Positions 1-10,980 are shown, numbered from the stretch's first letter. The stretch: 64,000 nucleotides of DNA from Microcystis wesenbergii NRERC-220 (GCF_032027425.1 NZ_JAVSJA010000001.1:3175501-3239500), one strand, 5' to 3'. Translations and numbers: made by a program. The notes: a model not told the origin generated them from the sequence alone.

Positions 1-1852
1 CGAGGGCGACAAATAAACTGGGGCAAGCGGTGGGGGACTCTTCTAGGATGATACTAAAAGATTGCAAGGCCTTTTCGGCCCGATCGAGATATTCTAGATT
101 TTCCGTCAATCGCGACAGACGCAATAAATTAGCGATCGCAATTCCGTTGGCCGAAGGGGTGGCATTATCCGTATAACCCCGTTCTCGCACGATCAGATCG
201 AGACTATGATCGGACGCAGTATTAAAATATCCCCCCTCATCCTCGGCCCAAAACCAGCGATCAAATTCCCCTTGTAGATCGATAGCCGCCTCTAACCAGC
301 GAGTTTCTTGGGGATTAGCCGTTTGCAAGTCCAGTAAAGCCTTAATAAAATAGGCAAAATCCTCCGATTGGGCCAAAACCGAGGCCTGACCCTGATAATT
401 CAAGCGCTGAAAACGTCCATCTAACCACTGATGCTGGAGAATAAACTCGGCCGCGACCGTAGCCATTTGCCAGTACAAAGGTTCGCTAAAGACGGCAAAA
501 GCCCGGGCTAAACCGGAAATCATCAAACTATTCCAAGCGACGATCATTTTCGTATCCGTTACCGCCGGAATCCGTCCCGGCCAAGAGACGTTTTTCGCCT
601 CTTGATTGTCTCTGGCCGGGGGAAAAAGAGCTAATTGGCCTTGAGAACTGCCATAACGCCGAATAAATAACTTATCGAGCATATTTTCTATCTCCTTCCC
701 TAATTCTCCCCCTTGCCGACGTTGCAGCACATTACGACCCTCAAAATTCCCCTCGGCAGTAACGGTAAAATTAGCCTGCAGCAGCCCCAATTCCTCGGTC
801 GAGAGATAATCCCTTAACTCTAGATCCGACCAGACATAAAAGGCCCCTTCCTCCGGTTCCCCATCCGTGGCCTTCTCAAAACTATCGGCATCTTGGGCCG
901 CATAAAAATAACCTTCTGGGGCGGTCATTTCCCGTTTTAGCCAGTTAACCGTGCCTTTAATCCCTCTCTCAAAGGCCGCCTCTCGATCACCCGCACTCCA
1001 CAAATTGGCTAAATATTCGACAATTTGCCCGTTATCGTAGAGCATTTTTTCAAAATGGGGAACCGTCCACGTCGAATCCACCGTATAACGATGGAATCCT
1101 CCCCCCACATGGTCATAGATTCCCCCCAGGGCCAGATCTTCCCCCCGTTGATAGGCCGCTTGCCGGAGGGAATCCTCAAAATCGTCACCAAAGCGACTAC
1201 CCTGCAAAGCCAGATGAGAATATGGAATCATCGGAAAACTGGGCCGACCGTAATTATTGGGATTAACCCGAATCACCGCCGTATTTGTCTCGATTCCTGT
1301 GGCTAAAAGGGAAGTATCGGCTAAATTGGTCTCTGCTCGCGGTAAAATGGCCGATTGACGCAGTGCGCCCAGCATTTCGGCCGTGAATTTGCTTAATTTC
1401 TCCTTTTCCTCGTCATAATAACGACGTACCGATTGCAAAACTTGCAGAAAACCGGGACGGTTAAAGCGCGGTTGCACGGGAAAATAGGTGCCACCATAGA
1501 AGGGAATTAAACTATCGGGTGTTAGGAAGACATTCAAAGGCCAACCCCCTTGACCGACCATCATCTGCAATGCTTGCATATAGATGCTATCGATGTCTGG
1601 TCTTTCCTCGCGATCAACTTTGATCGGCAAAAAATACTGATTGAGATAATCGGCAATGGCCTGATCGGAAAAAGCTTCTCCTTCCATAACCGTACACCAA
1701 TGACAGCTAGAATAACCGATCGAGAGAAAGATCGGTTTATCTTCTCTCCTGGCAATTTCTAGGGCGCTGTCACACCAATACCACCAATCGATCGGGTTTT
1801 CGGCGTGTTTTCGCAGGTAAAGACTTTCGGATGCAGCCAGATGATTAGCCAT
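1..1852 (-). CDS. DUF255 thioredoxin-domain protein (YyaL/SPATA20 family), C-terminus cut by window edge
   Basis: The first 617 codons of a protein that runs off the left edge. The N-terminus reads MANHLAASESLYLRKHAENP, and a thioredoxin-like active site (SSCHWCTVME, Cys50 and Cys53) follows. This is the DUF255 thioredoxin domain that starts YyaL/SPATA20 proteins. Further on come an all-helical (alpha/alpha)6-type segment and motifs such as GGGFHRYTVD and PHFEKMLYDNGQ, typical of the family. Family members are about 680-700 residues, so roughly 70 residues are missing here. The biochemical role is unknown; a redox or sugar-binding function has been suggested for the fold. It is divergent from the CpcT/CpeT-family gene, with 77 bp between them. 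I translated it by hand and the frame appears open throughout. Confidence 0.88.
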   Translation of the reverse strand, partial: MANHLAASESLYLRKHAENPIDWWYWCDSALEIARREDKPIFLSIGYSSCHWCTVMEGEAFSDQAIADYLNQYFLPIKVDREERPDIDSIYMQALQMMVGQGGWPLNVFLTPDSLIPFYGGTYFPVQPRFNRPGFLQVLQSVRRYYDEEKEKLSKFTAEMLGALRQSAILPRAETNLADTSLLATGIETNTAVIRVNPNNYGRPSFPMIPYSHLALQGSRFGDDFEDSLRQAAYQRGEDLALGGIYDHVGGGFHRYTVDSTWTVPHFEKMLYDNGQIVEYLANLWSAGDREAAFERGIKGTVNWLKREMTAPEGYFYAAQDADSFEKATDGEPEEGAFYVWSDLELRDYLSTEELGLLQANFTVTAEGNFEGRNVLQRRQGGELGKEIENMLDKLFIRRYGSSQGQLALFPPARDNQEAKNVSWPGRIPAVTDTKMIVAWNSLMISGLARAFAVFSEPLYWQMATVAAEFILQHQWLDGRFQRLNYQGQASVLAQSEDFAYFIKALLDLQTANPQETRWLEAAIDLQGEFDRWFWAEDEGGYFNTASDHSLDLIVRERGYTDNATPSANGIAIANLLRLSRLTENLEYLDRAEKALQSFSIILEESPTACPSLFVAL

Positions 1853-1929
1853 GGGAAAAGGGGAATTTTTGCTCTTGCTGCTTATCAGTTTAAGCTAATT
1901 AGAGACTAACCGGAATCAAGCCTCTGCTC

Positions 1930-3527
<1,598 letters not shown>

Positions 3528-3631
3528 TTAAAAATAAAAAGTAAACAGTAAATAGCTGGCTTGGCTCTGGTTTTTTGCTTAGGAAAAAACTGGGGATAGG
3601 ACGATCAAATAATCCCGATCCCCCTGACTAA

Positions 3632-4288
3632 TTAGTGAAAATCGGGACTATGACGAATCAAACTCATAAACTCTTGACGAGTCTTAGCAGAATCGGCAAA
3701 AATACCGCGCATGGCACTCGTAGAAGTCCAAGAACCGGGTTTTTCAACCCCGCGCATTACCATACACATATGAGTCGCTTCAATCACCACAGCTACCCCT
3801 TGAGGTTGCAGTAATCCCTGCAAAGCATCGGCAATTTGTGCGGTTAAACGTTCCTGTACTTGCAGTCGTCTGGCGTACATTTCACAGATGCGGGCAATTT
3901 TCGATAAACCGATCACTTTCCCATTAGGAATATAGGCAACATGAGCGCGGCCGATAATTGGTAAAATATGGTGTTCACAGGAGCTAAAAATATCGATGTC
4001 TCGGATTAAAACCATCTCGTTAGCCTCCTCATGAAAAACTGCCCCATTCAGCAATTCATCAAGGGATTGCTGATAACCAGAAGTGAGAAATTTTAGGGCT
4101 TTTACTACTCGTTTGGGAGTGTCTCGTAAACCTTCGCGATCGGGATCTTCTCCTAATCCTAACAGCAGTGTTCGTACCGCTTGCATCATCTCCGCTTCCG
4201 ATACCGGCGATTGAGGTTCGGTAATCACTTCGGGAAAGTGATTGTAGTCATCATTATCGAAAATTGCTTTGGACTTAGCTAAGGTCAT
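3632..4288 (-). CDS. folE: GTP cyclohydrolase I
   Basis: Converts GTP to 7,8-dihydroneopterin triphosphate for folate and pterin synthesis. The zinc ligands are visible: Cys104 with His107 in SSCEHHILP, and Cys175 in THMCMVMRG. The loops [20 protein letters not shown] and [16 protein letters not shown] are family-diagnostic. I start it at ATG 4288 ([10 protein letters not shown], 218 residues). A TTG seven codons upstream lies inside the only GGAG sequence, so it is unlikely to be the start. A Fur/Zur-like palindrome sits about 300 bp upstream with no intact gene between, so metal control is possible but unproven. Confidence 0.95.
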   Translation of the reverse strand: MTLAKSKAIFDNDDYNHFPEVITEPQSPVSEAEMMQAVRTLLLGLGEDPDREGLRDTPKRVVKALKFLTSGYQQSLDELLNGAVFHEEANEMVLIRDIDIFSSCEHHILPIIGRAHVAYIPNGKVIGLSKIARICEMYARRLQVQERLTAQIADALQGLLQPQGVAVVIEATHMCMVMRGVEKPGSWTSTSAMRGIFADSAKTRQEFMSLIRHSPDFH

Positions 4289-4309
4289 AGATATTTTTAC
4301 GGACTCCAA

Positions 4310-4690
4310 TAGTTAATTAATCGGCCAAGTTTTCTGATTTTACCAATGTTAATAAATACCCTTTGCTAGAGTATTTATTTTTCTGGACATCTAGACGATA
4401 ACTAATGAAAGCTATCGGGTTATTCCTTCGTCTTTGGGGTTATCTCCGTGCGGAAATCTGGAAAAATTGATTTTCCTAGTCACCGAAAAAGTCTTGAGTA
4501 TCTCCCTAGTTAATTGAGGGCAGAGTTCTACTGCATGATTAATTTATTTTGTCAAGTAGTTCATTTGTTTGCAAATTTGTCCTCTCTGGAATGATAATCG
4601 TTATCATTTTAACAAAAATTTTGTCGCCAGATAAAATAGTCCCGTTAAGTTATTTAACTTATTTTGAAGATTTAGAGATATTTTGCGATT
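4310..4690. other. Gene-free stretch upstream of folE
   Basis: No coding sequence could be recognised on either strand. The stretch is AT-rich and holds the Fur/Zur-like palindrome described separately. It may contain the folE promoter, or the promoter of a gene lost when the neighbouring deformylase decayed. Confidence 0.5.
4590..4610. promoter_or_regulatory. Fur/Zur-like operator
   Basis: TGATAATCGTTATCA matches the 7-1-7 cyanobacterial Fur/Zur consensus TGATAATnATTATCA with one mismatch, and the inverted repeat extends by one base pair on each side (ATGATAA-TCG-TTATCAT). It lies about 300 bp upstream of folE, a zinc enzyme gene, and about 80 bp from the end of a deformylase remnant. Which gene it serves is unclear. 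Fur and Zur sites cannot be separated by sequence alone. Confidence 0.4.
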
Positions 4691-4878
4691 TTATCGCTTA
4701 TATTCGGCAATATTACTGATTTTCTGGTATTCTTCCTCCGAGTATAAATCCGCCGGAGAAGCAAGGCGATCGAGAAAGAGGATTCCTTCCAGATGATCGT
4801 ATTCCTGTTGAAAGATACCCCAAACAAAAAACGATCGCTCACTATCGGAGCGATCAAATATTTTTAACTGACAACGAC
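4691..4878 (-). pseudogene. Peptide deformylase remnant (C-terminal third)
   Basis: The reverse strand reads IFQQEYDHLEGILFLDRL and then ASPADLYSEEEYQKISN before the stop at 4691-4693. This is the C-terminus of a peptide deformylase. The metal-binding HEXXH motif is altered: the first His is Gln (QEYDH), which should abolish iron/zinc binding. Upstream the match continues weakly (CQLKIFDRSDSERSFF) and then meets a stop at 4880, and no N-terminal deformylase motifs (GXGLAAPQ, EGCLS) are present. Just beyond the stop a short stretch (GFVHVDMRNG) resembles the end of an M15-type peptidase, but this is too short to call. A dead fragment. Confidence 0.75.
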
Positions 4879-5025
4879 CCTAATAATTCCATCTTGGTCC
4901 TTTTTCGCCACCGCTTCGCCATCCCGAACCGTTCCTCATATCAACATGGACAAACCCGCGCCGCGCTCCATATCCTAATACCAAATTTCTAAATTCCTGA
5001 CAGACATAAGACTTCTTGCAGAAGT

Positions 5026-5053
5026 CAGGCAACAGGCAACAGGCAACAGGCAA
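5026..5053. repeat. Heptanucleotide tandem repeat CAGGCAA x4
   Basis: Four exact copies of the 7-mer CAGGCAA. Cyanobacteria carry many such short tandemly repeated heptamers (STRR). It sits beside the end of the decayed IS630 copy. Confidence 0.85.
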
Positions 5054-5094
5054 CAGAAAGAAGAATAGATGCTTTCAGCATCAGGATTGATTAC

Positions 5095-6184
5095 TTTTTG
5101 ACTTTTGCAAGAGGTTTATAGAGCTTCTAAAATCCAAGACCAACCCGTTAAATAACCGATAGTGTCATTGGATAAACGATTTAAAAGAGCATCGAGTTTA
5201 TCTCTTAAAGCATCAAGAGATTCAAAAGTTTCCCATGCCAGAGAATTTTTCAGGTACAGCCAAACTCTCTGTTGCGGGGTTAACTTCAGGACAACAAGAA
5301 GGTTGATAAAACCAGATAATATTGTCGGGAATTTCTAAGTGTCCCGCAATATGTGCAGGAGCGTTATCTACTTGTAAAATATGTAATTCATTGGGAAAAG
5401 CTTGCGTTGTCATAGATATTCTCCGAAACAATCGCCCTCTAAATGGGAGAATTCAGAGAAGAAGCTTCTGCCCTGTCGAGGCTCTACAGCCCCGGACAGC
5501 CAAAAGCATTGGAAGTTATCTTGAAAATTACCAATGGGCTTAACTCCGAAAAGAGTTATTTTATTCCGAGCCATAGTGTGACCACCAAATCTCCTTTCAT
5601 CCTCGCAGCAAAAACTTACTTTCTCGTAACGCTTTACTTTCTCGCTTTCCCTTTCTAGTAGAGCTTTTAGTCGTTTAGATAAGTTCGCTTTAAACTCATC
5701 TACTTCGCCGGGTAATTGTCTCGAATTTCGTGGTCTAGGTACTTTTAATTGAGCTTCCTAATTCCTGTCTAACGAGACGATAAACTGTTGTATAGCTAAC
5801 GGAAATTTCTCGAACGACCGAGAGCCAAAAATAAATCTCTTTATAGCTGGTAAAACCCACTGGGTCTTTTAATTCGTTTTGTCAAAGAGCCACTTCTTCT
5901 ACCGAAATCTTTTTCGGTCTTCCTGGGGGGTTTCCTTGGGATAATAATCGCTCGATTCCTCCTTTTCGGTATAAACTTAACCAGGGATGGATTGTTCTTT
6001 CCCCTCGTCCCATTAATACCGCTAAATGGCGAACCGTCTCTACCTCCCCCATCTTCAAAAAATATAAGGACTGTACTTTAGCGTAGGCTAAACTACTTTT
6101 TTGTTGTTTCATTAATTCTTTTAAATCTTCTACTGACTCAACAATATCAATTTTGGGTACGACCGGCATCGCCAATTTATCCAC
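5095..6184 (-). mobile_element. Decayed IS630-family element
   Basis: Remnant of one transposase read in at least three frames. At the 5' end (6184-5882), 100 residues encode the helix-turn-helix part (HLAVLMGRGERTIHPWL, GRPKKISVEE). The catalytic part follows in shifted frames: CCEDERRFGGHTMARNKI (first Asp), LHILQVDNAPAHIAGHLEIP (second Asp) and, after another frameshift, NPAERVWLYLKNSLAW (Glu), ending at the stop near 5116. The order and spacing of the DDE residues are those of IS630/Tc1-mariner. Frameshifts at about 5250, 5430 and 5880 make it inactive. The outer ends are not defined; GACTTTTGCAAGAGG near 5100 may belong to one. Confidence 0.82.
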
Positions 6185-6394
6185 TTAATCATCTTTTCTA
6201 TAAGTAGGCCATAGTTTTTGAAATTTGGTATGAGTTGGTGCTTTTCTAAGCGTGTTGTGGTGGAATAGGTCTGGCAGCAAGGGATTTTCTCAATTTTTTA
6301 GGAGCGTGTCAATCGTTATACTCCCAGACGACGGGCGACTGTGACATAATTTGTGACTAGGTACGGTAAAAGTCGCTAGTGAACCCCGTTAGCC

Positions 6395-6646
6395 TTGGAG
6401 ACTTCCTTGCTAGACACCATTTCCACCCTATCCCCAAAACTAACAGCGATCGAAACCACGGGAAATCCTCTCCCCAAAGTTGTCAGTTGTTCCTCCACCT
6501 GTCGTTACTGTCGGTTTTATAGGTTTCAGGGGAGAGGAAATGGCTATTGTCAACGCTTGGGAGTCCCTGTTCACAGTCATTGGCGCGCTTGTCCTTTAAT
6601 TTGTCCACCTTTTGCCCCTTCGTGGGAAAGGTCGGAAAATGGGTAA
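6395..6646 (+). CDS. Small Cys-rich conserved cyanobacterial protein
   Basis: 83 residues if the TTG at 6395 is used; the start is uncertain and a second TTG follows four codons later. The core CSSTCRYCRFYRFQGRG, YCQRLGVPV and WRACPLICPPFAPSWE is a pattern I associate with short conserved cyanobacterial proteins of unknown function. Five or more cysteines in CxxxCxxC-like spacing suggest metal or Fe-S binding, which is inference. It stands alone between the IS630 scar and a palindromic repeat. Confidence 0.6.
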   Translation: METSLLDTISTLSPKLTAIETTGNPLPKVVSCSSTCRYCRFYRFQGRGNGYCQRLGVPVHSHWRACPLICPPFAPSWERSENG

Positions 6647-6653
6647 TTCTAAG

Positions 6654-6760
6654 TAGTTAAGTAGGTAGGCGTTAAAAATTATCAGACACCCCCCTTATCA
6701 AGGGTAGGGTTGATTCATGAATCAACCCTACCTTATCAAGGGGGGATCAAGGGGGGATTA
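6654..6760. repeat. MITE-like repeat with 30-bp palindrome, copy 1
   Basis: A perfect palindrome at 6703-6732 has the half-site GGTAGGGTTGATTCA. It is preceded by a stretch (about 6657-6702, AGTAGGTAGGCGTTAAAAAT...) that recurs almost exactly at 24641-24685 in front of another copy of the same palindrome. The element is therefore about 80-90 bp and longer than the palindrome. Non-coding; a strong cruciform or hairpin former. Confidence 0.85.
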
Positions 6761-6866
6761 AAGGCAAAATCCATTTTTAATTTAATTATAACCAGCTACT
6801 TATCTGGATTTTACCGCCTGTATCGAGCAATTTTCTCCCCATCCGCGGCCGGAGCGGGATGGGGTT

Positions 6867-7265
6867 TTAATCGAAACCGATACTTTCCACTCCACCGCTA
6901 TCGGGACTGGTGGCGACAAAATAGAGAATTCCTGATCCGAGACCAGCGATCGCTATACTAAAGCAAATAATCCAGACTTGAGCAGGTTCGTAGCTATTAC
7001 TATCGATCGCTCGCCGGATGAGAAAATACCGGCGCGTGGCGATGACAACGGTTAATAATCCCACCATAGCGAAGACAAAACCCAACAACCAACCCAGTCC
7101 TAGAGATGGCGAAGATACTGTCCGTAAACGCAAAATGACCAGACCAAAACCCATCAAAGCGATGGAAGCGCGCATCCAAGACAGATAGGTGCGTTCGTTG
7201 GCCGAATGATCTCGCCAGTAATCGGGGTTAAATTTCTGCTTTGTCTTTCGGGATTTAAACAGCAT
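6867..7265 (-). CDS. DUF202 (YidH-like) small membrane protein
   Basis: 132 residues from the ATG at 7265, which has GAGGAA seven bases upstream; an earlier in-frame start at 7301 lacks a binding site. The N-terminal motif RDHSANERTYLSWMRASIAL is diagnostic of DUF202, followed by three hydrophobic segments (about residues 34-52, 66-90 and 103-123). The function is unknown. It sits 72 bp downstream of the prohibitin gene in the same orientation and may belong to that transcript. Confidence 0.88.
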   Translation of the reverse strand: MLFKSRKTKQKFNPDYWRDHSANERTYLSWMRASIALMGFGLVILRLRTVSSPSLGLGWLLGFVFAMVGLLTVVIATRRYFLIRRAIDSNSYEPAQVWIICFSIAIAGLGSGILYFVATSPDSGGVESIGFD

Positions 7266-7336
7266 AGAGGAGTTCCTCGCTGGGAAGTTCAATAAAATCA
7301 AGTATTCTTTCTTATGGTTTTAATAAATTGTTTTTA

Positions 7337-8143
7337 TCATCTAGTTTTTCGCTTATCTTTAACCAATTCAAGGGACTTAAGCAGATTATCATCCATAAAT
7401 AGGGGAAGTTTACCGTCCCATCTTTCGATCGCTTTGTTCTGTAAAACTTCTGGACTTAAGGAATCTTGGAGAATGCGATGAGCTGCCGCCTCTCCCTTAG
7501 CCAGATTGATTTTTACTTCCGATTCTTTCAGAGCTTTCAGCACCATAAAACCGGCTTTTTTGGCCTCCTGTTCGGCAATTTGTTTGGCTTCCACCGCATC
7601 GGTAAAGCGATCGGAGAAGTTGACATGAACCAAAGAAATATCATCGACACCGATATGATAATTTTTCAGTCTTTCGCTCAAACGAATATCTACTTCTCCT
7701 TTCACCTCCTCCCGTTTAGTAATTAATTCTTCGGCGGTATATTTAGCCATAACTGCCTTGAGAATTTCCTCCACTGCTGGATCGATCACTCGTTCAATGA
7801 CAGCCGCTTCATCGCCAATTTGTTGAAAAATATTATTAACTTCTGATGCTAAAATATGCCAATTCAGGGCCACATCTGTAAATACTTCCTGTAGGTCTTT
7901 GGAGGAAGCTTCGGCCGCTATCTGTTGTTTTTGGATTCTCACACTTAGTTTTTTCACCGTGTTAACAACGGGAATAATCCCGTGAATGCCCTCATTAAGT
8001 ATTTTCTCCTGTACTTGACCAAAGACCATTAAAACTCCTCTTTCTCCTGCATTGACAATCACGAAAGGATTAAAAATAATCGCCAAGATTAATAACAAAA
8101 AAAAGATATTACTGGGTCTAGATAAAAGGCGATTTTTAGGCAT
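7337..8143 (-). CDS. Prohibitin (SPFH/Band 7) membrane protein
   Basis: 268 residues: one N-terminal transmembrane helix (about 13-31, IFFLLLILAIIFNPFVIV), then the SPFH core (NAGERGVLMVFGQVQEKILN, SVRIQKQQIAAEASSKDLQ) and a charged coiled-coil tail (AEQEAKKAGFMVLKALKESE). SPFH proteins form large ring-shaped membrane scaffolds that affect protease activity and membrane stress. The start lies 6 bp from the stop of the CadD-like gene, so the two are very probably cotranscribed. Confidence 0.92.
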   Translation of the reverse strand: MPKNRLLSRPSNIFFLLLILAIIFNPFVIVNAGERGVLMVFGQVQEKILNEGIHGIIPVVNTVKKLSVRIQKQQIAAEASSKDLQEVFTDVALNWHILASEVNNIFQQIGDEAAVIERVIDPAVEEILKAVMAKYTAEELITKREEVKGEVDIRLSERLKNYHIGVDDISLVHVNFSDRFTDAVEAKQIAEQEAKKAGFMVLKALKESEVKINLAKGEAAAHRILQDSLSPEVLQNKAIERWDGKLPLFMDDNLLKSLELVKDKRKTR

Positions 8144-8149
8144 TCTTGC

Positions 8150-8788
8150 TTAAGACATTAAAAATAAACGATAGGATCGGCTGTCAATTAAGATATAAAT
8201 CCCTAGAACAATATAGATAAAAGGACTAATTTTATGTCCGTAGTTTGTAACCACTTTAGCTATCCTGGGATGGGTAATCAAAAAATAGGCTAGGACGCAC
8301 CAAATCCCCATCATGAGATAAAAAACTATCATGATAATTAAGACGTGCATCGGGGAATTATTGGCAAAAAGAGAGGTATAGATACCAATATTATCACCAC
8401 CATTAGCCACGGTCACGGCGGCAACGTAATAGGTTTGGGAGGGAAAACGAGGAAGAAAGGAGCGATTTTTAGAATAATTAACATCTTCTCTTACTTCTTG
8501 AATGTAATCCTCATTTTCCCTTGACAAAAGTTGTTTAATGCCGATAATCAAAGGAATAAATCCTAATAGACCAATCCATTCTTTAGAAACCAGTAACCCA
8601 AATAGTAAACCGAGGGAACTAGCTAGGAGAATGAGGGTGAAACCGAGGTATTGACCAACAATCAGGTGTCGAGGTCGAAAATTAGCATTAAGTCGCGAGA
8701 AAAACAACATTAGCACCATCAGATCATCAAGATTTGTGGCTACAAAACTCGTCACGCTAGTAATTAAAAGGGCTACTAACCAATTCAT
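8150..8788 (-). CDS. CadD-family cadmium-resistance transporter
   Basis: 212-residue polytopic membrane protein with five or six helices. The N-terminal FVATNLDDLMVLMLFF and the repeated VANGGDNIGIYTSLF are the two half-motifs of the CadD family, whose acidic residues in membrane helices probably handle the cation. Staphylococcal CadD gives low-level cadmium resistance; the substrate here is unproven. It lies between a Crp/Fnr regulator (30 bp upstream) and prohibitin (6 bp downstream), which suggests a small stress operon. Confidence 0.88.
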   Translation of the reverse strand: MNWLVALLITSVTSFVATNLDDLMVLMLFFSRLNANFRPRHLIVGQYLGFTLILLASSLGLLFGLLVSKEWIGLLGFIPLIIGIKQLLSRENEDYIQEVREDVNYSKNRSFLPRFPSQTYYVAAVTVANGGDNIGIYTSLFANNSPMHVLIIMIVFYLMMGIWCVLAYFLITHPRIAKVVTNYGHKISPFIYIVLGIYILIDSRSYRLFLMS

Positions 8789-8818
8789 AGATTGAAAAAA
8801 GAGATAATCCTTCCCATT

Positions 8819-9394
8819 CTAAATCTCGTAGTGCCAGATTTCCTCCTCTCGTAAAAGAAGACGATGGACGGGAAGACGTTCCACGGCCCCCTGTTGTTCA
8901 AGATGATTAAGTGCGCGGGTAATTGTGACTCTAGTGGTTCCTAATAAGTCAGCGATATCCTGATGAGTTAGACGCACATCAATTAATTGTCCGGTACCGG
9001 TTTGTTTACCAAATTGATTGCCTAACCATGCCAGTAATTTCACAACCATAATATCAGTACGTTTGTAGCTACGAATAATACTTAGTTCTTGTGCTTGCTG
9101 AAGATGAGACAGCAGAATTTCTGCCATTTGATAACTCTCAACTGTGGAAAAGGAAACTGCTTGCACAGGAGTGATGCACTCAACTTGATAGGGATTGACT
9201 CTCTCTAGGGTTTTGCCAACAAAATTGCCAGGTCCCCACAATCCCAAGACGATCAGGGTTCCATCTTCTAACCAGGTGGAGGTTTTTACGACTCCACTCT
9301 CGATTTTCCAGAAATTAGGGTTTCTGAGGGGCAAAATTGCCCGATTATCAAAGTGCCAGCGATGGGGGGTTGGTGGTTGATAGGTAAGCGTCAT
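8819..9394 (-). CDS. Crp/Fnr-family transcription regulator
   Basis: About 191 residues from the ATG at 9394 (MTLTYQPPTPHRW); a TTG seven codons upstream falls inside a dispersed repeat. The N-terminal part is a degenerate cyclic-nucleotide-binding beta-roll (GVVKTSTWLEDGTLIVLGLWGPGNF). The C-terminal part is a clear HTH_CRP (RLTHQDIADLLGTTRVTITR, then LNHLEQQGAVERLP). No Fnr-type Cys cluster is visible. Placed first in a tight run with the CadD-like transporter and prohibitin, it may regulate them, which is inference. Confidence 0.9.
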   Translation of the reverse strand: MTLTYQPPTPHRWHFDNRAILPLRNPNFWKIESGVVKTSTWLEDGTLIVLGLWGPGNFVGKTLERVNPYQVECITPVQAVSFSTVESYQMAEILLSHLQQAQELSIIRSYKRTDIMVVKLLAWLGNQFGKQTGTGQLIDVRLTHQDIADLLGTTRVTITRALNHLEQQGAVERLPVHRLLLREEEIWHYEI

Positions 9395-9552
9395 GATTGG
9401 TAAGTAGTCGTGCAAAATTAATTTCCTAGTCGAGACTCCGAGACAGGAGACAGGAGACGGGATACAGCGATTAGGGATCGGATTTGAGAATTTTGGGGTA
9501 AAAACGATAATTACCCCAAAAAAGACCGATTTTATGGCATTGCAAGCCCTAT

Positions 9553-10227
9553 TTATTTCGGGGTGTTAGTCTTCTCCAGTTCCGTTGTGGCCGAGGAGAT
9601 CAGTTCTTGCCAAGCTCGATCGCTTTCCTGTAGAGTCTGTTTAACCGCGTCGATGGTCTTTTCCACGCGAGTTTTCAGGAAAGGGGAAGCACTGTCTTTG
9701 AGTCGTTCGGTGTCGTCGGCTAAGATATCGATCGTCTCGGAGGTATTAACAAGGCTATTTTCTAGGGTAATAAGGTTGTTTTGCAGGGTTTCACTGAGTT
9801 TAGCCCCGGATTTGGTCAATTTTTTCGTCAATTTACTCACTTTTTCCCCTAGATCGTCAATATTATCCGCTAAGTCCTCTAGGTTATCCTGTTGAGCTTC
9901 GATAATCTTCTTGTCGAGAGAAGGAGCGGCTAGTTGAGCCTTTAGGTCATCGATAGCCGATTTTGTCGCTTGGATGGCTTTTTCATAGGCAATTTGGGCA
10001 TCTTCCAGAATTTTTGGGCTAGAAACCTCATTTTTTTTCTTAACTGGTTCCACCACGGTGCCACCCGTTGCCGTGGCACGGTCGATGACGGCCAACTGTT
10101 CAGGGAGAAGGGGCAAGGCGATCGCATTTCCCCTTCCCCCGAGGAGCAAAGTGACAGTTAAGAGGAAAATCAGCAGCCGGAAAACTTGATTTTTGAGGCT
10201 TTGAAAGCTCTTATTTCGGTTGATCAT
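9553..10227 (-). CDS. Secreted coiled-coil protein of unknown function
   Basis: About 224 residues from ATG 10227, chosen because GGAAGAA lies just upstream and the signal peptide then starts properly (hydrophobic VFRLLIFLLTVTLLLGG, cleavage likely after NAIA). The mature part is almost entirely heptad-rich helix with Ser, Thr, Lys and Asp (LEDLADNIDDLGEKVSKLTK, LENSLVNTSETIDILADD). No enzyme motif is visible. I recognise no family; an extracytoplasmic structural or adaptor role is possible. Confidence 0.7.
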   Translation of the reverse strand: MINRNKSFQSLKNQVFRLLIFLLTVTLLLGGRGNAIALPLLPEQLAVIDRATATGGTVVEPVKKKNEVSSPKILEDAQIAYEKAIQATKSAIDDLKAQLAAPSLDKKIIEAQQDNLEDLADNIDDLGEKVSKLTKKLTKSGAKLSETLQNNLITLENSLVNTSETIDILADDTERLKDSASPFLKTRVEKTIDAVKQTLQESDRAWQELISSATTELEKTNTPK

Positions 10228-10443
10228 ATTCGGATTTTCTTCCATATTCAAAAAAGTGGTTACTTCATCTAAATGCTATCACATAAAATATTTATTTGTT
10301 ATTTATTTACAAAAAATTTTATAAAAAATTTATTATATTTTTTAACCAATAAATTGCAGGCAAAATAGAAGCTTTTTGAGCTAAAAACTATTATAGAAAA
10401 GCTTTTGCTCTTTTGATAAAAATTAATTTTTATCGCTTTTTTA

Positions 10444-10980
10444 TTAATGAGATGCTGAATTATCCGATGAGTCTATTTCTTGATTGATCCGAGATATTTT
10501 CTTCCGACCTTTAATATATTTGGCTAAAGGTTGTTTTTTCTTCAGTCGTTTAATGCCACTTAAAGTGCAGAGAGTAAAAAAAGTTCCCACGAGAACCATC
10601 TGCCATAAACCGCAGCCAGAAGCCGCGCCTAATCCTGCCGCTAACCAGATAGTCGCCGCCGAAGTCAAGCCTTTTACTTGTATCTTATTTAGTTCCCGAT
10701 GGGATTGTTGTAGGATGATTCCCGCGCCTAAAAAACCGACACCAGAAGCGATCCCTTGAATAGTACGACTGAGAGCATTAGAAGACGCATAACCCACATC
10801 TCCCTCCGCTTGTAGGGGAATCATGACAAACATGGCAGCTCCGAGACTAACGATCATAAAAGTTCTCAATCCAGCAGGACGACCGCCTCGCTGTCGGTTA
10901 TAACCAATCAGACAGCCGACGGCCATAGCCATACTCAGCCGAAAAATAATCGTTTGCCAATCTTCCGAGTCAAAAAACAT
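10444..10980 (-). CDS. MgtC/SapB family inner-membrane protein
   Basis: 178 residues with four or five transmembrane helices. The family motifs GCLIGYNRQRGGRPAGLRTF and GIASGVGFLGAGIILQ are present near residues 22-41 and 76-91. MgtC proteins modulate ATP synthase or help under low magnesium in pathogens; the cyanobacterial role is unknown. The short C-terminal tail is hydrophilic, without the ACT-like domain of longer members. About 220 bp of AT-rich sequence separate it from the coiled-coil protein downstream. Confidence 0.9.
   Translation of the reverse strand: MFFDSEDWQTIIFRLSMAMAVGCLIGYNRQRGGRPAGLRTFMIVSLGAAMFVMIPLQAEGDVGYASSNALSRTIQGIASGVGFLGAGIILQQSHRELNKIQVKGLTSAATIWLAAGLGAASGCGLWQMVLVGTFFTLCTLSGIKRLKKKQPLAKYIKGRKKISRINQEIDSSDNSASH

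Noticed and set aside
4880-5010. M15-type peptidase fragment (GFVHVDMRNG) next to the deformylase remnant
   Set aside because: Only about ten residues resemble the family; too short to call.
9563-9895. 110-codon frame antisense to the coiled-coil protein
   Set aside because: Ser/Leu/Val-rich mirror of a Lys/Asp/Leu-rich coiled coil; no start signal.
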